Shown: positions 34,425 through 42,497 of the stretch, piece by piece
Layout of the letters: each line of letters begins with the position of its first letter
How positions within the stretch are numbered: the stretch's first letter is position 1
Assembly (NCBI GenBank): GCA_022566535.1
Contig: JADFIR010000024.1
Location: 1 to 46,437, forward strand
DNA length: 46,437 nt
DNA from: Planctomycetota bacterium
Lineage (GTDB): Bacteria > Planctomycetota > Phycisphaerae > Phycisphaerales > SM1A02
Direction of reading: 5' to 3'
Notes under the pieces: model-generated
The model's database searches: none
The model's input: the letters and a program-made list of their open reading frames with translations, nothing else
What the model was told of the DNA's origin: nothing
Translations under genes and position numbers: made by a program

Positions 34425-35561
34425 CTACAGGACTCGTTGGGCCCGGGGGTATGAGCCCAGCACCTTCATCGAGACGCAATGGCTGCGGGCGGCGTCCAGC
34501 GCCGCGGCCATCGCCGGATCATTGCGGTGCGCTTCACAGTCGATGAAAAACGTGTATTCCCAGTCGGACCTGCCGCTGGGGCGCTTATCGATGTGGCTCA
34601 GGTTGATGCTCGCATCGCGGAATACCGCCAGAACATCGACCAGCGCCCCCGGCTTGTCAGCGGTGACGAACATGATGGTCGTCTTGTCATCACCGCTGGG
34701 GAGGGCCTCCTCGCGGCCGATCACCAGGAACCGGGTGATGTTGTTCGGCTTATCCTGGACGTCGACGAAGAGCGGCTTTGCGCCGTAGATCTCGCCGGCG
34801 AGCGTGGAGCCGATGGCCGCGGCCTGCGGCTCGGCGGCGGCGCGCTGAACGGCCGCGGCGGAGCTCTCCATCGCCACCAGCTCCGCCTCCGGGTATTGCC
34901 GGCTCAGCCATCGACGGCACTGATCGAATACTTGCCGCTTGGAATAGATCCGCTTGATCTCGCCGGGGGCGCAATTGGCCAGGACACTCTGGCTGATCTC
35001 GATCAGCGCCTCGCTGTAGATAATGACCGCACGCTCACTCAACGCATCAAGCGTGTCCGTGACGCTGCCGCCGATCGAGTTCTCGTAGGGGACCAGGCCG
35101 TAATGACACCGGCCGGCCGCAACCTCCTCAAAGACGCCGTCGATCGTGTGCAGGTCGGCGCACTGCACCGACGAGCCGAAGTGCCGCACCGAGGCGATGT
35201 GGCTGAACGATCCCGGCGGGCCGAGGTAGCCCACCCGCAGTGGAAGCTCCAGGCTGAAGCTTCCGGACATCAGCTCGCGATAGATCGCCTCGATGGTGCG
35301 GTCCGACAACGGCCCGGGATTCTCGGCCAGGGCCCTGGCGAGCACTTCCTGCTCGCGATGCGGAGCGTAGATCGGGCTGCCGACTTCGCGCTTGGCCTTG
35401 CCGATCTGAACCACGATGTCTGCCCGCTCGTTGAGTATCCGCACCAGCCGCCCGTCGATTTCATCGATCTTTTCGCGCAGCGCCCGTAGATCAATAGTCG
35501 ATGACTGATCTTGGCCCGATTCAGCCGATCTGCTCTCATGGGGCTGCTTGTGGTGCATCAT
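34425..35561 (-). CDS. pheA: Bifunctional chorismate mutase / prephenate dehydratase
   Basis: Converts chorismate to prephenate and then to phenylpyruvate in phenylalanine synthesis. The 378-aa product has three parts. The chorismate mutase helix domain is at about 23-105 ([45 protein letters not shown]; catalytic Arg/Lys residues present). Prephenate dehydratase is at about 108-285 ([34 protein letters not shown]; and the catalytic Thr in [10 protein letters not shown]). The C-terminal ACT domain is at about 297-370 ([33 protein letters not shown]), where phenylalanine should bind for feedback inhibition. The usual ESRP of the ACT domain reads DKRP here. Length is typical for the fused P-protein. 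Divergent from the membrane protein gene at 35679. Confidence 0.96.
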   Translation of the reverse strand: MMHHKQPHESRSAESGQDQSSTIDLRALREKIDEIDGRLVRILNERADIVVQIGKAKREVGSPIYAPHREQEVLARALAENPGPLSDRTIEAIYRELMSGSFSLELPLRVGYLGPPGSFSHIASVRHFGSSVQCADLHTIDGVFEEVAAGRCHYGLVPYENSIGGSVTDTLDALSERAVIIYSEALIEISQSVLANCAPGEIKRIYSKRQVFDQCRRWLSRQYPEAELVAMESSAAAVQRAAAEPQAAAIGSTLAGEIYGAKPLFVDVQDKPNNITRFLVIGREEALPSGDDKTTIMFVTADKPGALVDVLAVFRDASINLSHIDKRPSGRSDWEYTFFIDCEAHRNDPAMAAALDAARSHCVSMKVLGSYPRAQRVL

Positions 35562-35678
35562 TTTGCCAAATCAGGGGTTGGTATAGGATTTCAGATCGGC
35601 ACAGCGGTCGGCCGAATCGAATGTCGGCCCGTGGAATCCCAGAAATGAGGCGGGAGCGGCCGTACGGGAGCATAGACG

Positions 35679-36587
35679 GTGAACGACATAGCGCAGGCAC
35701 TGGGCGATCTGCCCGTCGCAAGCCTGGTCCCGATCGGATTGGGGTTCCTGACCGGCGTTCTGCTGTGGATTGCCGGACAAAGGATCATCGTCGCCGCGTT
35801 CGCGACGATCGGAATCCTGCTGGGTGGCGTGGCCGGGTGGATCGTCGGCGAGTGGGTCAACCTTGCGGTTTCGCCATGGGTGATCGCGGTGGTCGGCGCT
35901 GGGCTTCTGGGCAGCTTTGCGGCCCTGGCCACACGCATCATGGTCGCGGCTGCCCTGGCGGTCGTGCTGGGGATTGCGGCTCCTCTTGTGGTCCTGACCG
36001 CTGTCCAAATCAGCAACAGTTTTCTTGATCAGGAAGCCCAACAGCCAATCGAAGATTCCGAGCCTTCGCCCGACCAGCCCGACGAGTTCACAACGTGGCT
36101 GGAACAGGCCCAGGAGCCTCAGGACCAGGGCGCAACGCAGCCGATTCCGTGGAGGCCGCTCGATGCGGCGCCGGAGGTGCTGACCGAAACATTGGGGCTC
36201 GATCAAGACACCGAAGAGCGCCTCGAGCGAATCGACCGCGTCGCCCAGCAGATCGTCCAGGGCCTGAAGCAGCAGTGGGAACGCACGCCGCCGAAGCTTC
36301 GCCCCACGATGATCGCCTCGGCGTTATTCGGCGTGCTGGCGGGTGCGCTGCTGGGCGCCCTGGCCAGGGCCTTCAGCGCCGCTGTGGTCACGGCCTTCGG
36401 CGGGTCGCTGGTGTGGCTGACCTGCGCCTGGATGCTGGCCACACGGTTGAGCCTGCCGGATGGCCCCTGGCTGCCCGGTACGTCGGCGAGCTGGCTGACG
36501 CTATGGATGTTTGCGTCAGTTATCGGTCTTTGCATTCAATGGCAGTGGACGAGTCCGCCGAAGCGTGCCGATAAGTCGGCTGGCTAG
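35679..36587 (+). CDS. Multi-pass membrane protein, TMEM198/DUF4203-like (first of a pair)
   Basis: A 302-aa membrane protein with a GTG start eight bases after GGGAG. Four hydrophobic helices occur in the first 110 residues (LVPIGLGFLTGVLLWIAGQ; IIVAAFATIGILLGGVAGW; WVIAVVGAGLLGSFAALATR; MVAAALAVVLGIAAPLVVLT). A soluble acidic loop of about 95 residues then contains two helical segments (LDQDTEERLERIDRVAQQIVQGL). Three more helices follow (MIASALFGVLAGALLGALARAF, VTAFGGSLVWLTCAWML, SWLTLWMFASVIGLCIQWQ). The Gly-rich helix pattern with Arg/Lys between resembles TMEM198/TM7S3-like membrane proteins of unknown role. A related gene follows after 113 bp. No enzyme motif; function unknown. Confidence 0.72.
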   Translation: MNDIAQALGDLPVASLVPIGLGFLTGVLLWIAGQRIIVAAFATIGILLGGVAGWIVGEWVNLAVSPWVIAVVGAGLLGSFAALATRIMVAAALAVVLGIAAPLVVLTAVQISNSFLDQEAQQPIEDSEPSPDQPDEFTTWLEQAQEPQDQGATQPIPWRPLDAAPEVLTETLGLDQDTEERLERIDRVAQQIVQGLKQQWERTPPKLRPTMIASALFGVLAGALLGALARAFSAAVVTAFGGSLVWLTCAWMLATRLSLPDGPWLPGTSASWLTLWMFASVIGLCIQWQWTSPPKRADKSAG

Positions 36588-36700
36588 ACAACCTGCGGCC
36601 GGCCCAGCCAACATCGTCCGCCATGGTGTCGCCGCCCCGGCCGCCGGCCGGCAAGGTAACTTCGTCCATTTCTCGACCCCCAGCATATCGAGGGCTTCCA

Positions 36701-37438
36701 ATGACCAGCCACGCTTTGCTTCTTGCCCAAGAAACATCAGCCGGCACTCCAACCGATGCCAGCCCCTATGAGGTGATCACCTCTCTGATACCGCGGATGG
36801 ACTTCCTCAACCGCCCCGACGAGTTGCTGGCAGCACTGGCAAATATGCACATCGTATGGGCGTCGGCCTTGGTCATCGTCGGAGCGTTGTGTGTGCTCAA
36901 CGGCTATCGCTGGCACAAATGGGTGATCGTCATCTGTGCATTCTTGGGTGGGCTGGGGCTTGGGCAACTGCTGAGCAGCCAGATGGGCGAATCCCGTATC
37001 GTGATGGCTGCGCTGGGCCTGCTGTGCGCGGTCATCGCCACCCCCCTGCTGCGCTTGGCGGTGGCCGTCTTCGGCGGGCTGACCGGCGCATTCATCGGGG
37101 CCAACGCCTGGTCCGCCTTCAGCAGCACGCCCGATTCCCACATGGTGGGCGCGATCATGGGCTTCATTACTGTTGGGCTCGCCGCCTTCATCATGTTCCG
37201 GGTGGTCATCGTTCTGTTCACCTCGATCGGCGGCGCGGCGATGGCGGTCCTGGGAGCGATCACTCTGCTGATGCACGTGCCGGCATGGGAGGGCACCGTG
37301 CGGACCAGCCTCTCGACAAACCAACTGCTTCTGCCGCTGTTGGTGGGCGTGGCCGCGGTGACCGGCTTCGTCCTTCAGCATAGCGCCATACGCAAGACCG
37401 CCGCCGATGGTGACGGCGAAGCGGCCGGCGCTGGTTAG
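36701..37438 (+). CDS. Multi-pass membrane protein, TMEM198-like (second of a pair)
   Basis: A 245-aa membrane protein. The ATG at 36701 has GAGGG six bases upstream and is preferred over the frame's upstream extension (to 36623). Roughly 50 polar residues are followed by about seven hydrophobic helices. They include IVWASALVIVGALCVLNGY, WVIVICAFLGGLGLGQLLS, IVMAALGLLCAVIATPLL and LAVAVFGGLTGAFIGANAW, then AIMGFITVGLAAFIMFRVV, FTSIGGAAMAVLGAITLLM and LLPLLVGVAAVTGFVLQH. The Gly-rich helices and spacing are like those of the protein encoded just upstream, so the two are probably paralogues acting together, perhaps as a hetero-oligomer (inference). It ends in a charged Gly/Ala tail. Followed by 286 bp without a gene. 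Confidence 0.7.
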   Translation: MTSHALLLAQETSAGTPTDASPYEVITSLIPRMDFLNRPDELLAALANMHIVWASALVIVGALCVLNGYRWHKWVIVICAFLGGLGLGQLLSSQMGESRIVMAALGLLCAVIATPLLRLAVAVFGGLTGAFIGANAWSAFSSTPDSHMVGAIMGFITVGLAAFIMFRVVIVLFTSIGGAAMAVLGAITLLMHVPAWEGTVRTSLSTNQLLLPLLVGVAAVTGFVLQHSAIRKTAADGDGEAAGAG

Positions 37439-37724
37439 AATCGCCCAACAGAAACCTGGGGCACCGCTTCGCTTAGCCCGAGCCACCCGGCCACCCGCCA
37501 AGACGGCGGCCTGGAGGCCCTGTCGGACCGCTTGGGCAGGGGTGCGGACAGATTGACATCGCAGACCCCTCGTCGTTTGATACAAGGCTTCGCGCGCCTT
37601 TGGCAGACGATCCACAGGCGTGTTATGCGTGCGGCAAACCAAAGATCTGCATGTTATGCGGATGAATCTGATTATTGTTAGGCGGGCGCTGCACGGGGCT
37701 TTCTGAAATACAAGGGAGCTAGCC
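37439..37724. other. Intergenic stretch changing to lower GC, with attC-like 3' half
   Basis: No gene seen. The last 105 bases are noticeably more AT-rich than the surroundings. They contain GTTATGC twice (37622-37628, 37653-37659) and GTTAGGC once (37677-37683), followed by GGGCG. GTTAGGC fits the GTTRRRY right-end core of integron attC sites; the other two differ by one base. No matching left-end core is evident upstream, so this would be at most a remnant. Confidence 0.35.
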
Positions 37725-38201
37725 ATGAACTGCCAGAGCGTGACACACATAGCACTGGGCGTTGGTGACTTGCAAAAGGCCGAAGCATTGTATAGGAACC
37801 TTTTCCGGTTGAAAGTCGCCTTCCGCGAAGCCGAAACCTCGGACGGCTGGCGAACGCTACCTCAGGATAAATCGTGGGCCGATGCTCAGGCGGCGGGCAT
37901 CGAACTGGATATGGTGATGCTTCATCGTGACGGTCTTGTCCTTGCGCTAGCGAAGACTGATACCCTTGCCATAGGCGGAACCCCGGATCACATTGGCCTT
38001 CAGGTGGACGAGGAGGAACTTGTCCGCCTTCGTAAGCAAGCCGCCAACCTTGAATGCGAACTTGTCGGTGACCATCCTAAAGGGTTTATACTTCACGACC
38101 CTCTCCGAGTACGCTGGGAAATTACAACGACCCCTTACAACGATCCCCCGAGTCTCAGCAACGGTGCTCGAAAGGGTAGATGGCTCAAGCTCCAGGACTA
38201 A
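37725..38201 (+). CDS. VOC-family (glyoxalase/bleomycin-resistance fold) protein, cassette-like
   Basis: A 158-aa protein with AAGGGAG upstream of the ATG. The two-part VOC fold is visible: the first beta-alpha-beta motif MNCQSVTHIALGVGDLQKAEALYRNLF (seen in pieces, with His8 as a candidate metal ligand) and the second, TPDHIGLQVDEEELVRLRKQ, with His90 or so. A final strand KGFILHDPLRVRWEITTTPY ends with Glu in the usual metal-ligand position. VOC proteins cover lyases, dioxygenases and resistance proteins, so the activity cannot be named. Its base composition and codons (ATA, AGG, CTA) are unlike its neighbours, and attC-like sequence lies on both sides. This suggests acquisition, possibly as an integron cassette. 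It has no functional link to the genes around it. Confidence 0.82.
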   Translation: MNCQSVTHIALGVGDLQKAEALYRNLFRLKVAFREAETSDGWRTLPQDKSWADAQAAGIELDMVMLHRDGLVLALAKTDTLAIGGTPDHIGLQVDEEELVRLRKQAANLECELVGDHPKGFILHDPLRVRWEITTTPYNDPPSLSNGARKGRWLKLQD

Positions 38202-38228
38202 TCTTCCAGTGCCCCACAAAGAGCTCCC

Positions 38229-38258
38229 GCCTTACAACTTGCTGGAGCGGACGCCGCC
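38229..38258 (+). other. attC-like 5' half after the VOC gene
   Basis: GCCTTACAACTTGCTGGAGC and the following GGACGCCGCC resemble the left end of integron attC sites, which typically start GCCTAACAA followed by a G-T-C-AGC-GAC pattern. The left core reads GCCTTAC where RYYYAAC is expected (one mismatch at a normally fixed base). I do not find a matching GTTRRRY core downstream before the next gene's 3' end at 38330, so the site appears truncated or decayed. Confidence 0.35.
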
Positions 38259-38329
38259 AGCTGCGCGAAAACCGATGAACCGAGTGCTGCGCCGCTTCAT
38301 CGAGGTCACGTCTAGAACGGGTGCGGCAC

Positions 38330-39043
38330 CTACGCGGCCGTCGATCGCTGCATGATCTCCGCGCGGCGTTTCGTCACGTAGGCAGTGATGGCGTCCTGGT
38401 GGCGAGGCCCCGACTCAGATTCCGACTCGAAGGCGATGCCGTAATCAATCTCCGTGCCCGCGACGCCGCGGTGGCAGATGATCCCGTACAACTCGACGGG
38501 ATGTCCGCAATCTGGAAACGACATCGAGATGGCGATGCGCCTGGTCTCTAGGAGCGCTGACTCCACCTCACCCGAGACACGGAACCTCGCTCCGGTCGCC
38601 GAGATGTCAACGAGCCGAACTGGATATCGCTGGCCGTCCCGACCCGCCCCCAAGGTGACCTCGACGGGCATTTCAGGATTCGGCTGGACGCGATTCGACC
38701 CGCGCCGGTTCAAGAGCCGGCGGATATCCGGAGAAAGATGCTGGAAGTCGCTGTAATCCGTGAACCGAAATCCATAGCTGCGGGAGTCAGGCTTCTCGGT
38801 CCGGCGCGTCACCCTCGCGCGCGCCACAAGCGGCCTGTCAAGCCGGTCGGAGGTAAACCGAAGCTCCACCTCTTGACGGATCGCGAGATCCGGGCAGTGA
38901 GTCAAAGAGAAGCGCACGCTCGCTTCGTCGGCGCTGAGATCCAGGAGCAACCCCGACACGTCCGGTTCGTCGGCCAACAGCAGGCTCACCAGTAGGGCGT
39001 TGCTCTTTTCGACTCCGATACTGGTCCAGGCTCGCTCTTGCAT
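38330..39043 (-). CDS. PilZ-domain protein, candidate c-di-GMP receptor
   Basis: A 237-aa cytosolic protein. The ATG at 39043 is preferred because AGGAG lies six bases upstream; the open frame upstream to 39211 is Arg/Gly-rich and unlike the rest. The N-terminal half (about 20-110) is a beta-barrel-like YcgR-type domain (VSGLLLDLSADEASVRFSL; EVELRFTSDRLDRPLVARARV; SYGFRFTDYSDFQHLSP). The C-terminal half is a PilZ domain with both c-di-GMP motifs: RRGSNR (RxxxR-like, about 125) and DISATGARF ([DN]xSxxG, about 157). The likely role is switching a partner protein in response to c-di-GMP, but the partner is not shown. It lies 216 bp downstream of nuoN on the same strand, the gap holding a hairpin at 39081-39097. 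Confidence 0.83.
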   Translation of the reverse strand: MQERAWTSIGVEKSNALLVSLLLADEPDVSGLLLDLSADEASVRFSLTHCPDLAIRQEVELRFTSDRLDRPLVARARVTRRTEKPDSRSYGFRFTDYSDFQHLSPDIRRLLNRRGSNRVQPNPEMPVEVTLGAGRDGQRYPVRLVDISATGARFRVSGEVESALLETRRIAISMSFPDCGHPVELYGIICHRGVAGTEIDYGIAFESESESGPRHQDAITAYVTKRRAEIMQRSTAA

Positions 39044-39080
39044 GATCACTCCTACGTCGTCCAACACCTGTGCCAACCCT

Positions 39081-39097
39081 GGCGAGTGCGACTCGCC
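39081..39097. other. Short hairpin between nuoN and the PilZ gene
   Basis: GGCGAGT-GCG-ACTCGCC, a perfect 7-bp stem with a 3-base loop, located 38 bases upstream of the PilZ start and 160 bases after nuoN. No T-tract follows on either strand, so a simple intrinsic terminator is not certain. It may be an operator or a leader stem. Confidence 0.4.
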
Positions 39098-39259
39098 CGC
39101 CCGCCCAATTTGACAGGAAGCCGGGCCCGGCCCCCGCAGACGACCCCTCTTCGGATGTCGGGTCTTTCGTGGCCAATCTTGAGCGCACAACCCTTGCGAG
39201 ATGAGTGCCACGGCTTCGTCGGCAGTGTGAACGTTTCGGCGAACGCCGCCGGGCAGTCG

Positions 39260-40855
39260 TCACGGGGCGCGCTGATCTTCAGTCGGTTGATCCGCCATCG
39301 ATACGTCGAATTGATCGACCATCGGCGAAACCTCATCGGTCTGGATGACCGCTTCGGAGGCCGATAGCAGACGGCCGGCGACCAGCGGCAGACCCACCAC
39401 GCCGATCGCCGTCGCCAGCGCCGCCACCCGCGGCCAGATGACTGGCCGTGAAACGATCGTTTCGCTGGTCGGCGTAGGCATGGCCAGCATCGGCAGGCCC
39501 AGCAACAGCAGGTAGTACCACGCGCTGATCGCACTGTTGATGAGCGCAATCACCACCAGGGCGACGTGGCCGGCTTCGACACCGGCCATGAACAAATACA
39601 ACTTGCCCAAGAAACCCAGCAGCGGCGGGAACCCGACGAGCGACAGCGCCGTGATCGCCATCACGATCGCCAGCGCCGGGTGGCGGTGGCGCAGACCGGC
39701 CAGATCGTCCAGGGACTCGATCTCCTCGCCCTTGCGCTCGAGCGCCCCCAGCACTGCGAAGGCGGCCGTGTTCATCACCCCGTAGGCCAGCAGATAGAGC
39801 AACACGGCGTTGATTCCAAGTGTGGGCCCGGCGATGACGCCGATCAGCATGTAGCCGCTGTGGGCGATGGAGCTGTAGGCCAGCAACCGCTTGGCGGACC
39901 GCTGCAGCATGGCGCCGACGTTGCCCAGCGTCATCGTGAGCACGGCCATCATCCAGAGGGTGATGAGGATCGGCTGGGGCAAGCCCTCTACGCCCGGGCC
40001 GAGATGTCCGCTCCAGCCGACGGTCATCAACAAAAGGATGATCGCCAGCATCCCCGCCGTCTTAGGTACGAAGGCCAAGAACGCGGTCACCGCAGAGGCC
40101 GCGCCTTCATACACATCGGCGGCGTAGAAGTGCATCGGCACGGCCACGATCTTGTAGGACACCCCCAGCAGCGCGAGGACCATGCCCACCAGGGCGAGTC
40201 GATTCAGCCCGCCGGTCGCCGCCTGCTCAGCAAACGCGTCGCGCATCTCGGTCAGCACGATGGTGCCGGTCGAGCCGTACAGCAGCGCGAGCCCGTACAG
40301 GAATATCGATGCGGACATCGCTCCCAGGAAGAAATACTTCACCGCCGCTTCCTGGGCTTTGCGCGAGGGCCGGCTGATGGCGACCATGACGTAGGTGGGC
40401 AGCGACGTGAGCTCTAGAGCCAGGAACAGCCAGATCAGGTCGTTGGCATTGCACACCAACATCACCCCGATCAGGCTGAGCAGAAAGAACACGAAGTACT
40501 CGCCGCGGCTGACCCGGATGGGATCAAAACGTGCCCGACCGCTGGCCACCGCCTGCTCCAAGGGCCGGTCGATCAAGCCGATGCTCAGCATCGTCAACAC
40601 AATGCCGACCGCGCAAACGACCATCTTCACATACCTGCCCAGCATGGGGATGAGCAGACCGTCGGCAACCTTCGCAAGGCGGTCGTCGGTGTAGAGCAAA
40701 GGGGTGATGATGAACGCAACGGCGAGGAACCCGATCACCACCAGCGGGACCGCATTGCGGAGGCCTCTGGCCTTGCACAGACCCATCACCGAAATCACAA
40801 CAACCCCAACGAACAGCCACATCTCCGGGATGAGGAACCACAACTTGTCAACCAT
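39260..40855 (-). CDS. nuoN: NADH-quinone oxidoreductase subunit N
   Basis: Antiporter-like membrane subunit of respiratory Complex I (531 aa from the ATG at 40855), one of three that pump protons. The start is placed at MVDKLWFLIPEMWLFVGVVV, which overlaps the nuoM stop by 8 bp; the frame extends upstream but inside nuoM. Family signs: FLALELTSLPTYVMVAISR with the conserved Glu of helix 5, the central FAKxxxxP-like segment (FLAFVPKTAGMLAIILLL) with Lys, RSAKRLLAYSSIAHSGYMLIG, and GFPPLLGFLGKLYLFMAGVEAG. About 14 hydrophobic helices are visible. The tail (DQFDVSMADQPTEDQRAP) is soluble. Last of five nuo genes transcribed leftwards here. Confidence 0.95.
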   Translation of the reverse strand: MVDKLWFLIPEMWLFVGVVVISVMGLCKARGLRNAVPLVVIGFLAVAFIITPLLYTDDRLAKVADGLLIPMLGRYVKMVVCAVGIVLTMLSIGLIDRPLEQAVASGRARFDPIRVSRGEYFVFFLLSLIGVMLVCNANDLIWLFLALELTSLPTYVMVAISRPSRKAQEAAVKYFFLGAMSASIFLYGLALLYGSTGTIVLTEMRDAFAEQAATGGLNRLALVGMVLALLGVSYKIVAVPMHFYAADVYEGAASAVTAFLAFVPKTAGMLAIILLLMTVGWSGHLGPGVEGLPQPILITLWMMAVLTMTLGNVGAMLQRSAKRLLAYSSIAHSGYMLIGVIAGPTLGINAVLLYLLAYGVMNTAAFAVLGALERKGEEIESLDDLAGLRHRHPALAIVMAITALSLVGFPPLLGFLGKLYLFMAGVEAGHVALVVIALINSAISAWYYLLLLGLPMLAMPTPTSETIVSRPVIWPRVAALATAIGVVGLPLVAGRLLSASEAVIQTDEVSPMVDQFDVSMADQPTEDQRAP

Positions 40856-42497
40856 CGATGCGCTCCTCACGCTCGCGGGGCTGCTGCACAACGACGCCCA
40901 GGTCAACCGCGGGATCGGAGGCCGATTCGTGCGACGCCGCGAGATGGCGTTCAACCATCGCCGGGTAGGCCCCGAGGACACCCTCAATCGAGCCTTCCAT
41001 GGCGTCGGTCAACGGCTTTGGCTGAAGACCGATGTACAGGCATAGGACGGCCAGCGGGGCAAGCACCCCGATCTCCCGTATGGTCAGATCAGCGGGGAGG
41101 CGAATCGCGTGGGCGGTCGCGGCGCGAGCCGGCTCAGTGAGCGGCCCGAACACCACTTTGCCCACCATGATGAGCAAGTACATTGCGGCGAAGATCATCC
41201 CCACGCCCGCCACCGCCGCGTACCACGGCCCCAGCACCCCCGGATAGATCGCGTTGTCGGCACTGGCCGTAAACGCACCGACAAGACAGAGAAACTCACC
41301 GACAAACCCATTGAGCCCCGGCAGGCCCACCGATGAAAGCACGAAGAACACCATGAAGAATGCCCACACCGGCATCCGCTTAGAAAGCCCGCCCAGCTTG
41401 GTCATGTCGCGAGTGTGGTAGCGCTCGTAGATCATCCCCACCAGGAAGAACAAGGCCCCGGTCGAGAGGCCGTGATTGAGCATGTACAGCACCGACCCCT
41501 GAACGCCCAGCGGATTCAGGGCGAACAGCCCCAGCACGCAGAAGCCGAGGTGGCTGACCGATGAGTACGCAATCAACCGCTTGATGTCATCCTGCACCCA
41601 GCAGATCAGCGCGGCGTACAGAATGCCGATGATCGACACCACCGCAATGGCCGGCGCATACGCGACCACCGCCTCCGGGAGCATCGGCAGCACGAACCGG
41701 TACAGCCCGTACGTCCCCAGCTTCAACAGAATGGCGGCCAGAACAACCGACGCGGCCGTCGGCGCTTCGGTGTGGGCCAGCGGCAGCCAGGTGTGCAACG
41801 GGAACAACGGAACCTTCACCGCAAATCCCGCCAGCAGCGCCAACAGCACCCACGCCTGTTGCGACGCGGTAAGTTCGGTAGCGGCAAAGACGGTCAGTGC
41901 TGCGATATCAAACGACCATTGCCCGTACCCGATCTGGTACTGCCAGGCAATGTAGAGCAACCCCGCCAGCGCAATCAGCGATCCCGTAAACGTGTACAAA
42001 AAGAACTTGGTGCAAGCCCTGGCCCGGCCCTCGCTTCCCCAGATCGCAATGAGGAAGTACATCGGCACAAGAGTGAACTCGAAGCAGATGTAGAAGAAAA
42101 TCAGATCGCGGGCGATGAACACCCCGACCATCGCCGCCTCGATCGCCAGCAGCCAGCCGTAGTATTCCTTGAGCCGCTCGTTGATTGCGGTGAACGACCC
42201 AGCCACGCACAGCGGCATGAGCAGCGTCGTCAACAAGACCAGCAACATCGAGACCGAATCAGCCCCCAGGCTCAGCGTGATGCCGAGCTTCTCCAGGCCC
42301 GGCCAGGGGATCGACCCCTCGAACCCGAAGCCGCCGTCGCCCCAGTGCCGAAACACCAGTGCAAGCATCACGCTGTAGACAAACGTCGCCGCGGACACCC
42401 CAAGCGCAATCCACTTCGCCTGCCGCGACGGCGCCACCGCGACAACGATCGCCCCGAACAACGGAACCCCAAGCAGCAGCGCCGGCCAGACCCACAT
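40848..42497 (-). CDS. nuoM: NADH-quinone oxidoreductase subunit M
   Basis: Second antiporter-like Complex I subunit (549 aa). The ATG at 42497 shares its first base with the nuoL stop (TGATG). Typical segments: FFYICFEFTLVPMYFLIAIWG containing the essential helix-5 Glu, FTGSLIALAGLLYIAWQ, and FAVKVPLFPLHTWLPLAHTEAP with its Lys and the HTWLPxAHxEAPTxxS signature, then DDIKRLIAYSSVSHLGFCVLG. Further along come LFFLVGMIYERYHTRD and GLPGLNGFVGEFLCLVG. Around 14 helices are present, with a hydrophilic tail of about 60 residues. Full length compared with about 500 aa in other bacteria. The overlap with both neighbours supports translational coupling and equal expression. Confidence 0.96.
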   Translation of the reverse strand: MWVWPALLLGVPLFGAIVVAVAPSRQAKWIALGVSAATFVYSVMLALVFRHWGDGGFGFEGSIPWPGLEKLGITLSLGADSVSMLLVLLTTLLMPLCVAGSFTAINERLKEYYGWLLAIEAAMVGVFIARDLIFFYICFEFTLVPMYFLIAIWGSEGRARACTKFFLYTFTGSLIALAGLLYIAWQYQIGYGQWSFDIAALTVFAATELTASQQAWVLLALLAGFAVKVPLFPLHTWLPLAHTEAPTAASVVLAAILLKLGTYGLYRFVLPMLPEAVVAYAPAIAVVSIIGILYAALICWVQDDIKRLIAYSSVSHLGFCVLGLFALNPLGVQGSVLYMLNHGLSTGALFFLVGMIYERYHTRDMTKLGGLSKRMPVWAFFMVFFVLSSVGLPGLNGFVGEFLCLVGAFTASADNAIYPGVLGPWYAAVAGVGMIFAAMYLLIMVGKVVFGPLTEPARAATAHAIRLPADLTIREIGVLAPLAVLCLYIGLQPKPLTDAMEGSIEGVLGAYPAMVERHLAASHESASDPAVDLGVVVQQPREREERIDG

